6,179 nucleotides of DNA, from assembly GCA_937927565.1 (NCBI GenBank), contig CALBDV010000248.1:1-6179 (forward strand), written 5' to 3'. Below, piece after piece: positions 1-5,585 of this stretch. This DNA is from an uncultured Holophagales bacterium. Lineage in GTDB: Bacteria > Acidobacteriota > Thermoanaerobaculia > UBA5066. The first letter of the stretch is position 1, and each line of letters starts with the position of its first letter. The notes below the pieces were generated by a model that saw only the letters and a list, made by a program, of their open reading frames with translations, was not told where the DNA came from and made no database searches. A program made the translations under genes and the position numbers.

Positions 1-160
1 TGTTGTGGGCCCAGATGTCCGTCCAGATCTGCGGGTCGCTGCCCGCGAGGGCGCCCGGGACGTAGAACGTCGAAGGGGATTCGGCGGAAGCCAGCGTGGC
101 AGTGGCGATCGCGGCGACCGCGACGAACCGGGCGAGGAAGCGGTAGCTCGTGGTAATCAT
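1..160 (-). CDS. Secreted protein, N-terminal part only (runs off the left edge)
   Basis: The first 53 codons of a minus-strand gene are present; the rest lies beyond the left edge. The ATG at 160-158 has an AAGGAG Shine-Dalgarno (172-177) 11 nt upstream. The product begins MITTSYRFLARFVAVAAIAT followed by an Ala/Thr-rich stretch and LASA-ES. This is a typical Sec signal peptide with a probable signal peptidase I site near residue 26. The mature start contains FYVPGALAGSD and QIWTDIWAHN, which resembles the opening of exported beta-sandwich proteins that begin with 'VP...G..W.TDL...N' (from memory, moderate confidence). Function is not recognisable from this fragment. It lies downstream of the last attC-like site, whose outer box is degenerate, with a leader of about 145 bp. 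It is therefore probably a chromosomal gene flanking the array and not a cassette gene. Confidence 0.75.
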   Translation of the reverse strand, partial: MITTSYRFLARFVAVAAIATATLASAESPSTFYVPGALAGSDPQIWTDIWAHN

Positions 161-305
161 CTGTGACTCGACTCCTTCGGCTGGAAGTGGGGACGGTCAT
201 CGGGCGCCACACGTCTTGTCCGCGAGAAACGGTGGTGAAGACGGAGTACAGGGACGCTAACGGGGATACGAAAGTCGATGCTTATGCGTTGAGTTGATCC
301 CGGCC

Positions 306-362
306 GCCAAACCGGGGCTTCAGCGGCGAGCGAAGCGAAGTCCGCTGCAAGCCGGGTTAGGC
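306..362 (-). repeat. attC site A, probable distal end of the cassette array
   Basis: This is a 57-bp attC-like palindrome. On the minus strand it opens with R'' GCCTAAC and closes with GTTTGGC, a poor match to GTTRRRY. The inner arms are CAGCGG/CCGCTG, then GCTT/AAGC, with one unpaired G on the R'' side. The loop contains the CGAAGCGAAG-type sequence shared with sites D and F. The outer box fails at one position. In an array the last six bases of this box come from whatever follows the cassette, so the mismatch suggests that the array ends here. Confidence 0.85.
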
Positions 363-424
363 CACGGGAGAAAGGACTTGCACCGGCCTCGGGGTCAGCT
401 TCTTGGTGGCGACGAGTTCTCTGG

Positions 425-1021
425 TCAACGGGGCACGACGATGTCGAATAGTTGGTCTGCCTTCCTGGGATCGATCGGCTTCAGGCGCTTGACGACCTCC
501 AGTGCATTGGCGCGATCTCCCGCCAAGTGATAGGTCGCGCCCAAATTGAACCAAGCGAAGGCGTTTCCCGGGTCAACCTTCAGTGCAGCCTTGAATGCCT
601 CTGTCGAGTCTCGGTAACGGCGGAGACTTCCGTAGCAGATTCCCAGATTCACCCAGCCCTGAATGTACTCTGGGTCGAGGCGAACCGCCTCTCGCAGCGT
701 TTCGATCGCCTCTTCATATCGTCGCTGTTCGGTAAGGACAATTCCCAGTTCGTTCCAGGGGGCCGACGTACCCGGGTTGACTCGAATGGCTTGGCGATAG
801 GCCTCGATCGCATCAGTCGGACGCTTGCTGGCCCGATAGACCCCGCCGAGGAGTACCCAGGACTCAAGGGACTCAGGTTCGAGCCGCAGTGCCTCGCGAT
901 AGGCTTCCGCCGCCTTGTCCAGGGAACCCAGTTCACTCCAGGCGCCGGCGAGGCCAAACCACGCATCGTACAGTTCTCCGTTGATCCGTAAAGCCTCTTG
1001 ATACGGCTCGATGGAGTCTTG
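425..1021 (-). pseudogene. TPR-repeat part cut off from the upstream protease gene by an in-frame TAA
   Basis: This is a direct in-frame continuation of the protease gene beyond the TAA at 1022-1024, running 198 codons to a TGA at 425-427. It completes TPR 2 and then gives five more 34-residue repeats, with starts DAWFGLAGAW, ESWVLLGGVY, APWNELGIVL, QGWVNLGICY and FAWFNLGATY. The 34-residue period runs across the stop without a shift, so the lesion is a base substitution and not an indel. The repeats remain regular and free of other stops, which suggests a recent change or a sequence error. The first standard in-frame start after the stop is a GTG at 652, which would give only a 75-residue two-TPR piece with no evident ribosome site. 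It is unlikely to be translated on its own unless the stop is read through. Confidence 0.8.
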
Positions 1022-1924
1022 TTACTGCTCAAGACTGGAGTAGGCATAGCCGAGGTTGTACCAAGCAGACTCGTCTTTCCTGTTGATCTGGAGCGCCCTC
1101 TGCAGTGGCGGGATCGCTTCCTGAAGACGCTCCGAGTGTAGGTACGCGAGCCCGAGGTTGCGCCACGCCCTCCCGCTCGCCGGCTGCTCGGTTACCCACT
1201 GGCGGCACAGTGCCAAGAGGCCATTCCAGTCCTTTCCCTTCGCGAGTGCTCTGTACTCCGCTAGCCAGTCGCTCTCATTGCGAGTTACGGCAACTTCGCG
1301 TTTGGCTTCCCGAAGCGCCGTCAGCCACTCGACGGGCATCGCGAAATTCAGGTTCTGCCCCCCCTCGACATACAGTGTCGTGAGGCCGACGAGCCGAGCC
1401 TCGCTGTCGAATAGCCCTCCTCCGCTGGAGCCTGGAGAGATTGCAGCCGTTGTCTGGATCATCGGTGGCGGGCCGCCACGCAGCTGGGACACCAACCCTG
1501 CAGAGAGAGTGAGTTCGAGTCCCTGGGGAGCCCCAACCGCGTAGACGGGTACGCCGACTCTTAGCTCAGCGGTCCCACCTGTCTGGGCAGGCCTGCCCAG
1601 AATGCCTGGAGCATTCAGAAGGCAGATATCTCTTGCTCCGTCCTCTGCCAGCAATGTCGCGGTAACCTCACGCGCTCCCCGCCCGACGACGAAGCGAACC
1701 CCGTTCTTCAGTACGTGGCAGTTGGTGGCAACCTTCTCGTCAGGTAGAAGTACGCCACTGCCCTGGGCCGTCTGTTGGCCCCTATTGTCGAAGCTCATGA
1801 CGACGAAGACGGAGTTCTTTACCTGTTCGAACACCTCACTCGGTGAAAGGGCGCGAAGCTGAAAAGTCGGTACTGTCAGAAACAGAGAGACGTGAGCGAG
1901 GCTGGCCCACCTCTTGGAAATCAT
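1022..1924 (-). CDS. Exported trypsin-like serine protease with TPR repeats, truncated by a premature stop
   Basis: As read, the gene encodes 300 residues. The ATG at 1924 is preferred because AGGGAGA (1931-1937) sits upstream with 7 nt between its GGGAG core and the start. An ATG ten codons further upstream (1954) lacks this support. An N-terminal hydrophobic stretch (about residues 5-24, ending LRA-LSP) looks like a signal peptide, so the enzyme is probably exported. A chymotrypsin/HtrA-type fold follows, with His70 in VATNCHVL, Asp99 in ARDICLL and Ser167 in PGSSGGGLF. The triad is complete, so proteolysis is plausible. TPR repeats begin near residue 253 (RAWRNLGLAY); the second (SAWYNLGYAY) stops at TAA after its first helix. 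Without that stop the protein would be about 499 residues with seven TPRs. The gene starts 54 bp after the stop of the upstream small gene in the same cassette. The substrate is unknown. Confidence 0.85.
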   Translation of the reverse strand: MISKRWASLAHVSLFLTVPTFQLRALSPSEVFEQVKNSVFVVMSFDNRGQQTAQGSGVLLPDEKVATNCHVLKNGVRFVVGRGAREVTATLLAEDGARDICLLNAPGILGRPAQTGGTAELRVGVPVYAVGAPQGLELTLSAGLVSQLRGGPPPMIQTTAAISPGSSGGGLFDSEARLVGLTTLYVEGGQNLNFAMPVEWLTALREAKREVAVTRNESDWLAEYRALAKGKDWNGLLALCRQWVTEQPASGRAWRNLGLAYLHSERLQEAIPPLQRALQINRKDESAWYNLGYAYSSLEQ

Positions 1925-1930
1925 GGCTGT

Positions 1931-1937
1931 TCTCCCT
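1931..1937 (-). promoter_or_regulatory. Shine-Dalgarno AGGGAGA deciding the protease start
   Basis: This purine-rich site, with 7 nt between its GGGAG core and the ATG at 1924, selects that start over the in-frame ATG at 1954. Starting at 1924 also places the hydrophobic signal segment close to the N-terminus. Confidence 0.65.
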
Positions 1938-1978
1938 GGCGCAGACGAGGTCATGCGGTGCGCGCGCGACGCCAGTGT

Positions 1979-2314
1979 CTATTCGGAGAACCACTTGGAC
2001 CGGCTGTCGCTTCGAGTCCAGTTCCGGGTCGAGCCGTAGCGGTATTCGGCGCGGCGATCGAGGATGCGTGTGAGGGCGTCGGTGTCGAGGCCGCTCTCAA
2101 GGAGAGTGCCAGCGATAGTCATACCGTTGTGGAACGCCTCGTGAATCGCGCCTGCCACCCGGGCCACGGAGATCGGAGGGACTCCCTGAGGGAGATCGTT
2201 CCGACCACCGAGGGCTTGAATGGCCAGGACGATGGCCTCGTCGGTGATCTCATGGTCGGAATCACTGAGACTCTCGGAAATTGTGCGTCTCGTCTGGTCT
2301 GCAAGGGTTGACAT
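1979..2314 (-). CDS. Small helical protein of unknown function, first gene of the two-gene cassette
   Basis: The product has 111 residues. I do not recognise the family. The ATG at 2314 has a strong AAGGAG (2324-2329) with 9 nt spacing and lies about 80 bp inside the cassette. The sequence has no signal peptide or membrane helix. It is acidic at the N-terminus (SESLSDSDHEITDEA) and looks helical through AIVLAIQAL, ISVARVAGAIHEAF and LDTDALTRILDRRAEY. The C-terminal 20 residues are basic, aromatic and Ser/Arg-rich (STRNWTRSDSRSKWF). It ends with TAG at 1979, 54 bp before the exported protease gene, and was probably co-transcribed with it. Because it lacks a signal peptide it should stay in the cytoplasm while the protease is exported, so a direct partnership is not obvious. 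Coding status is supported by the ribosome site and by the open frame matching the neighbours' strand. Confidence 0.7.
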   Translation of the reverse strand: MSTLADQTRRTISESLSDSDHEITDEAIVLAIQALGGRNDLPQGVPPISVARVAGAIHEAFHNGMTIAGTLLESGLDTDALTRILDRRAEYRYGSTRNWTRSDSRSKWFSE

Positions 2315-2393
2315 CGGAGAGTTCTCCTTCGGATTCGCCCGGCGGATGGCGATGAGTCCGAACCGATTATCCGCTGAGCGTGGGTCGGAAGGG

Positions 2394-2459
2394 GCCTAAC
2401 CGTAGCGTCAGCGGCGAGCGGCGCGAAGCGCCGCGAGTCCGCTGCACGCCGGGTTAGGC
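2394..2459 (-). repeat. attC site B (66 bp, long-hairpin type)
   Basis: On the minus strand R'' is GCCTAAC and R' is GTTAGGC, which are perfectly complementary. The inner arms are CAGCGG/CCGCTG and GCGT/ACGC, with one unpaired G on the R'' arm. The variable terminal part holds a perfect GCGGCGC/GCGCCGC hairpin with a TTC loop, making it longer than sites A, C, D and F. The TAA stop of the cassette 2 gene lies inside R''. Confidence 0.93.
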
Positions 2460-3239
2460 ACCGACGGAAACGCCGATGATTCGGTGTGCGAGGTACGGGT
2501 CGGAGCGAATGACGAGAAGGCCCTGAAGACTGACCGCGATGGCCAGGACCAGAACGAGCGCCGGCAAGAGCCACGCAAGAAGACGACGCCGGCGACGAAG
2601 TGCGAGCCGCACAGAAGTGCCGATGGCTACGAGAAGAACGACGGGACCGAGGAGCAAGTGGGGTGCAAGCCGGTCGCGCAGGGGTTCGGATCCCGCGATG
2701 AGATCGACCGAAGACGCGATGCCGAAGAGCAGGGAACTGTGCAGGATGCGGAGACGACGCCGGGTTGTGCGCTCTGGATGGGCCGCAGTCGCTGGGATGA
2801 AGGAAAGCCCGGGACCGAGGTCGCGCACGGCCTGAGATGAACGGTTGTAAGGCTGCGTGGGGACACACGTGCTGGTCTGGAAGCCAAGTGGCGGCACGAG
2901 AGAGGAGAAGGCGAAAACGAGGTATCGGGAGCCCACATCGAAGTGGGGATCGCAGCTGAAGGGAGTGTAGCCGCCGACAACGGCGATGCGAGGCTGGTTC
3001 GGCCCTCGCCACGCCTCGTGCACGATGAAGTCACGACGTTCCAGAACCGCAAGCCTTCGACCGAAGCGCTGAAGGAACGGTGTGCGAGAAACGACAGTGC
3101 CGTCGAAGACGGCGTCAGCAGTCGCCAGGCTCTCGAGCACGGTCGGTCGGGGATCCGGGCACTTGCAGGCGCTCGCGATTCGGGGCGCCAGCAAAGCGGT
3201 GACGAGGAGGAGCGCTGTGCGCATGAGTGAGGTGCCTAA
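2400..3239 (-). mobile_element. Integron cassette 2 (NTR-like membrane protein)
   Basis: The segment of about 840 bp lies between the predicted crossovers in sites C and B and is filled by a single gene. The ends form a 10-bp inverted repeat (GTTAGGCACC at both ends read inward), longer than the 7-bp core box. R'' and the cassette's own leading box are exactly complementary, as expected in the excised circle. Confidence 0.85.
2454..3224 (-). CDS. Exported NTR/TIMP-like Cys-rich protein with C-terminal membrane helices
   Basis: The product has 256 residues. I place the start at the ATG at 3224, 9 nt after the attC box; an in-frame ATG at 3248 lies within attC C and would only translate the recombination site. 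Residues 1-19 form a signal peptide (MRTALLLVTALLAPRIASA), so the mature chain would begin CKCPDPRP. The CxC start, then ATADAVFDGTVVS, a strand-rich region with AWRG, VGSRYLVFAF, and later Cys91 and Cys120 match the NTR (TIMP/netrin-like) domain seen in exported bacterial proteins. A lipobox reading of ASAC is possible but weak. Two strong hydrophobic segments follow (about 188-208 and 215-239) with a weaker one near 161-177, and an Arg-rich stretch between the two strong ones. The domain should sit outside the cytoplasmic membrane on a membrane anchor. The TAA stop lies within the attC B box. No clear Shine-Dalgarno is visible. The ligand or target is unknown. Confidence 0.82.
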   Translation of the reverse strand: MRTALLLVTALLAPRIASACKCPDPRPTVLESLATADAVFDGTVVSRTPFLQRFGRRLAVLERRDFIVHEAWRGPNQPRIAVVGGYTPFSCDPHFDVGSRYLVFAFSSLVPPLGFQTSTCVPTQPYNRSSQAVRDLGPGLSFIPATAAHPERTTRRRLRILHSSLLFGIASSVDLIAGSEPLRDRLAPHLLLGPVVLLVAIGTSVRLALRRRRRLLAWLLPALVLVLAIAVSLQGLLVIRSDPYLAHRIIGVSVGA

Positions 3240-3289
3240 CCGCAGCATCAGCGGCGAGCGTAGCGAGTCCGCTGCATGCCGGGTTAGAC
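3234..3289 (-). repeat. attC site C (56 bp)
   Basis: On the minus strand R'' is GTCTAAC and R' is GTTAGGC, giving one mismatch, as expected where two cassettes meet. The inner arms are CAGCGG/CCGCTG and GCAT/ATGC with one unpaired G on the R'' arm. GCAT/ATGC replaces the GCGT/ACGC of sites B and D by paired changes. The terminal loop is the shortest of the six. Confidence 0.93.
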
Positions 3290-4814
3290 GGCGGGCCCGC
3301 CACGATTGCGCTGACTACGCCTTCGAGCCCGAGGGCTTGTTGTCGGCTCGGGCGTCGATGAGGACGACGTCCGGGCTGTCCTCGAGCTTGAGGCGCTTCA
3401 GAATCGCACCTACTCGCGCCGCCTCGGCCTCCGAGAAATAGAGGATGCCCTTGAGGGAGGGATGCGTGGCGTCGCTCGCCCTCTCGTAGATGCCCGTCTG
3501 TTTCGCAAGATTGCGTTCGAGCGATGTGTTCTTCGCGAGCTTGAGTTCGACGATGGTCTTGTCGCGAGCGCCGACGGAGACCTTGAAGTCCGCTGGCCCC
3601 CTGCCATCATTAGCTTCCCTTGTCACATCCGCATTTGTCGCGAACCACGTGAGGCGATAGAGGATCTGAAGATCGGCTTCGCGTTCAATGGGTGTCCCGT
3701 CGACGTAGAACAGGCGTTGACCGCCCTTGTTCTCGATGACGTCCTTCAAGAAGAGAAGCCGCTTCTTGGCTTCGTCATAGGTGTTGCCACGAAGTGCGTA
3801 GAAGAGGGAGTCGTTAAGGTACTCCGTGGCGAACGCGCTAACCTGACGGATGAACTGCGTTTGTACGTACCGTACCCGAGAGCGGGAGACCGCAACCGCA
3901 TCGTCGCCATGTTCTTCCTTGTCCCGGATGTAGAAATCCAGGACTTGCGGAAAGCGCTCGACGGTCTCGGCGAGGATGTCGTGGGTCTCCTTGACGGTGC
4001 GCTTTGGATCGGGCGGAAGCACACGGTACAGGTAGTCGTTTATCTGCGCGCGGAGCGCTGCGTCCGGAAGGGAGGCGGCGACATTGCGGAACGATTCGAT
4101 AAGGTCGAGCCGGTTAATCCATGCTTCATCCTGGGTCAGGATGTCCTTAGGAGTCAGCAGGACGTAGTCTCTGCCGACATAGGGCAGCACATAGGACCGG
4201 GGCATCCAGGAGCGCGTCTCGTAGTTGAAGTCCACCTTCGGTACGGACACTTGCCGTCGCTGGGACGCACTGAGGTTCTCGGTCGCGAATCGTTCCGTGT
4301 AGCCACAGAGGAACGGGAGGATCAGGTTCACGGTGAAGTCGCTGATCATGTCGCGACCCACGCCGTCTCGGATCAGGCCCAGCTTTTCAATATGGCTCGA
4401 CTTCGTGATCGTTTCTTCGCCGAAATCGCGGAAGACGGAGCGGAAGTTCCTGTGAAGCGAACGGGCGAAATCCCTCCCGAGGCCCCGCCCGGAGTTCCCG
4501 TGGGCTGTGAAGCCGAGCCAGTTCTGCTTTACCTCAGGGAAGGCGAACCAGAGGTCAACCAACGCTGGGGTCGCCGCGTCAGCCAGTGTTACGTCCTTCA
4601 GAAACCGCATGTACCTGAGGATGCGGGAGTGAAGTACTTGGTACTCAGGGACTGGACTGTTGAAGAGGAGGAACGGATCGACGAAGACCGGCAGGTCGGC
4701 GACGAGGGATACGTCGAGGGCGCCGTACTCGTCGACTACGTCCCGCGGTATTCCCATGAACTCGGAGAAGTAGATGTGGGGCATGTCGTGTGCTCGCTTG
4801 TCGGAGCCGTTTAA
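3240..4814 (-). mobile_element. Integron cassette 3 (PD-(D/E)XK nuclease protein)
   Basis: The segment of about 1.6 kb lies between the predicted crossovers in sites D and C and holds one gene. Its leading end is GTTAAACGGC and its trailing end, read inward, is GTTAGACGGC, matching at 9 of 10 positions. This is the only cassette with a mismatch within its own core-box pair. Confidence 0.85.
3315..4784 (-). CDS. Uncharacterised protein with C-terminal PD-(D/E)XK nuclease motif, candidate defence gene
   Basis: The product has 489 residues. The start is the ATG at 4784 (MPHIYFSEFMGIPRDVVDEY), 25 nt inside the cassette. An in-frame GTG at 4853 would translate attC D and is rejected. No strong Shine-Dalgarno precedes 4784. 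The N-terminal part (about 1-60) has a distinctive LVADLPVFVDPFLLFNSPVPEY segment but no domain I can name; the middle (about 60-370) looks largely helical. Residues 395-429 carry the nuclease signature: GPADFKV with Asp399, then a beta strand ending VELKLA with Glu413 and Lys415, then Gln429 in AKQTGIYERA. This D-x(13)-ExK-x(13)-Q layout is typical of PD-(D/E)XK phosphodiesterases, so metal-dependent DNA cleavage is the likely activity. There is no signal peptide, so it acts in the cytoplasm. A lone nuclease in a cassette, with no methyltransferase, fits a single-gene anti-phage or anti-plasmid role, which is inference. It ends with TAG. Confidence 0.85.
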   Translation of the reverse strand: MPHIYFSEFMGIPRDVVDEYGALDVSLVADLPVFVDPFLLFNSPVPEYQVLHSRILRYMRFLKDVTLADAATPALVDLWFAFPEVKQNWLGFTAHGNSGRGLGRDFARSLHRNFRSVFRDFGEETITKSSHIEKLGLIRDGVGRDMISDFTVNLILPFLCGYTERFATENLSASQRRQVSVPKVDFNYETRSWMPRSYVLPYVGRDYVLLTPKDILTQDEAWINRLDLIESFRNVAASLPDAALRAQINDYLYRVLPPDPKRTVKETHDILAETVERFPQVLDFYIRDKEEHGDDAVAVSRSRVRYVQTQFIRQVSAFATEYLNDSLFYALRGNTYDEAKKRLLFLKDVIENKGGQRLFYVDGTPIEREADLQILYRLTWFATNADVTREANDGRGPADFKVSVGARDKTIVELKLAKNTSLERNLAKQTGIYERASDATHPSLKGILYFSEAEAARVGAILKRLKLEDSPDVVLIDARADNKPSGSKA

Positions 4815-4865
4815 CCGCAGCGTCAGCGGCGAGCGAAGCGAAGTCCGCTGCACGCCGGGTTAGAC
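4809..4865 (-). repeat. attC site D (57 bp)
   Basis: On the minus strand R'' is GTCTAAC and R' is GTTAAAC, giving one mismatch between the boxes. The inner arms CAGCGG/CCGCTG and GCGT/ACGC flank a single unpaired G on the R'' arm. The loop is of the same CGAAGCGAAG type as in sites A and F. The R' half belongs to the nuclease cassette. Confidence 0.93.
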
Positions 4866-4874
4866 GGCCAGTGC

Positions 4875-5474
4875 CTATGTGGTGCGTGAGAGGCAACGGA
4901 CGCAAAGCGTGCCCTCGCCAAGGAGGACGGTTCCACAACGCTGGCATGCCTGCCGGCCCGGGGAGATGGGCTCGGGGATAGGAATGGCCGGTAGCAGCGG
5001 CAAGGAAGGCGTTGGCGCGTAGGAGGCGGGCACTTGCGGGTCCGGAGTGGACGCTGGGAGCCGACCAAGAGCGCTTCGGCCGGCGGAAATGAAGAACAGA
5101 GCGAGGAGATGGAAGCCGAAACTGACCCACATCTGGAACGCGAGACAGAGGACCGCGTCTACCGTGTACACCACCATGCCGATAGTGAAGGCACCTCTCC
5201 GTGTGCGGGCGATGTGACCGAGCGCGAGGAAGCCCGCGAGAAGCCAAAGATGCAAGCCCAGGCCCACGAGACGAAGTGACGTAATGCCCGTGGCGACGAG
5301 ACCGTCGAGAACCTGGGTGATGGCGAGGCCAACGGCGAAGGTCCACGTGCCGCCGGAGAGAGAGACGGCGGAGTTGATGATCGATAAGGCCGCGATCAGG
5401 TAGAACCAGTTCGCGCTGGCCTTGACGCGCTGTTCGAGCTGAAAGCGCGCGAGTTCGGGACTGGTGTCGGTCAA
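4875..5474 (-). CDS. Multi-pass membrane protein with C-terminal zinc ribbon (TTG start)
   Basis: The product has 199 residues. Translation most likely starts at TTG (5474-5472): AGGAG (5482-5486) lies 7 nt upstream, and the next in-frame Met is only at residue 100. After a short cytoplasmic-looking N-terminus (TDTSPELARFQLEQRVKA) come four to five hydrophobic segments at about 22-38, 43-62, 66-88, 95-115 and 117-132. A Pro/Ala-rich linker (about 140-173) leads to a short zinc ribbon with CQRC and CVRC (Cys177, Cys180, Cys191, Cys194). The opening ANWFYLIAALSIINS followed by SLSGGTW and VGLAITQVLDG resembles a recurring family of small bacterial membrane proteins of unknown role (from memory). 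The ribbon probably faces the cytoplasm and could be a metal-bound interaction module. No enzymatic motif is visible. It ends with TAG just before attC D. Confidence 0.85.
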   Translation of the reverse strand: MTDTSPELARFQLEQRVKASANWFYLIAALSIINSAVSLSGGTWTFAVGLAITQVLDGLVATGITSLRLVGLGLHLWLLAGFLALGHIARTRRGAFTIGMVVYTVDAVLCLAFQMWVSFGFHLLALFFISAGRSALGRLPASTPDPQVPASYAPTPSLPLLPAIPIPEPISPGRQACQRCGTVLLGEGTLCVRCLSRTT

Positions 5475-5481
5475 GTGGCGG

Positions 5482-5486
5482 CTCCT
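5482..5486 (-). promoter_or_regulatory. Shine-Dalgarno AGGAG supporting a TTG start
   Basis: AGGAG stands 7 nt upstream of the TTG at 5474-5472, ideal spacing. With no in-frame ATG or GTG nearby, this site is the main evidence for the non-standard start codon. Confidence 0.7.
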
Positions 5487-5519
5487 GAAGGTGGGTTTAG
5501 AGCGTCAGATGCGGGTGCC

Positions 5520-5585
5520 GTCTAACCGGGGCGTCAGGGGCGAGCGGCGCGAAGCGCCGCGAGTCCGCTGCACGCCGGGTTAGAC
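5520..5585 (-). repeat. attC site E (66 bp, long-hairpin type, one stem mismatch)
   Basis: On the minus strand R'' is GTCTAAC and R' is GTTAGAC, perfectly complementary. The terminal hairpin GCGGCGC/GCGCCGC is the same as in site B. The inner arm reads CCCCTG where the other five copies have CCGCTG, so one base pair opposite CAGCGG is lost. GCGT/ACGC and the unpaired G are kept. The TAA stop of the cassette 5 gene lies inside R''. Confidence 0.92.

Larger units (their letters stand above)
312..2399 (-). mobile_element. Integron cassette 1 (two genes: small helical protein, protease-TPR)
   Basis: The limits are the predicted G/TT crossover points in the outer boxes of sites B and A. The cassette is about 2.1 kb and carries two minus-strand genes in series with no attC between them. 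Its ends form an inverted repeat of 8 bp (GTTAGGCC at both ends when read inward). The whole segment is therefore predicted to excise and insert as one unit. Confidence 0.75.
4815..5525 (-). mobile_element. Integron cassette 4 (zinc-ribbon membrane protein)
   Basis: The segment of about 710 bp lies between the predicted crossovers in sites E and D and holds one gene. Its ends form a 10-bp inverted repeat (GTTAGACGGC at both ends read inward). Confidence 0.85.

Noticed and set aside
161..305. Possible promoter for the secreted-protein gene in its 145-bp leader
   Set aside because: Only CATAAG-like partial matches were seen and no -35 partner at proper spacing, so no promoter is called.
1022..1024. 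Genetic code change with TAA read as an amino acid
   Set aside because: TAA also serves as the natural stop of the cassette 2 and cassette 5 genes, so one nonsense substitution is simpler.
2366..2371. GATAAT resembling a -10 box upstream of the 111-residue gene on the minus strand
   Set aside because: There is no -35 match at suitable spacing; a single hexamer is weak evidence for a cassette promoter.
2119..3012. Long Arg/Pro/Ser-rich minus-strand frame overlapping the NTR-like gene
   Set aside because: Composition is that of an out-of-frame translation, it crosses attC B, and it competes with a frame that has a signal peptide, conserved cysteines and membrane helices.
3225..3248. Start of the NTR-like protein at the ATG at 3248
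   Set aside because: The ATG lies within the stem of attC C and has no ribosome site; starting at 3224 puts the signal peptide at the N-terminus.
3462..4814. Long open frame on the plus strand opposite the nuclease gene
   Set aside because: It is an antisense shadow of a GC-rich gene: no recognisable motifs, while the minus strand carries a coherent nuclease motif and correct cassette orientation.
4785..4853. N-terminal extension of the nuclease protein to a GTG at 4853, beginning QRTSLRSPLTLRLN
   Set aside because: These codons are the translation of attC D. The cassette 5 gene shows almost the same peptide when extended through attC F, so it reflects the repeat and not the protein.
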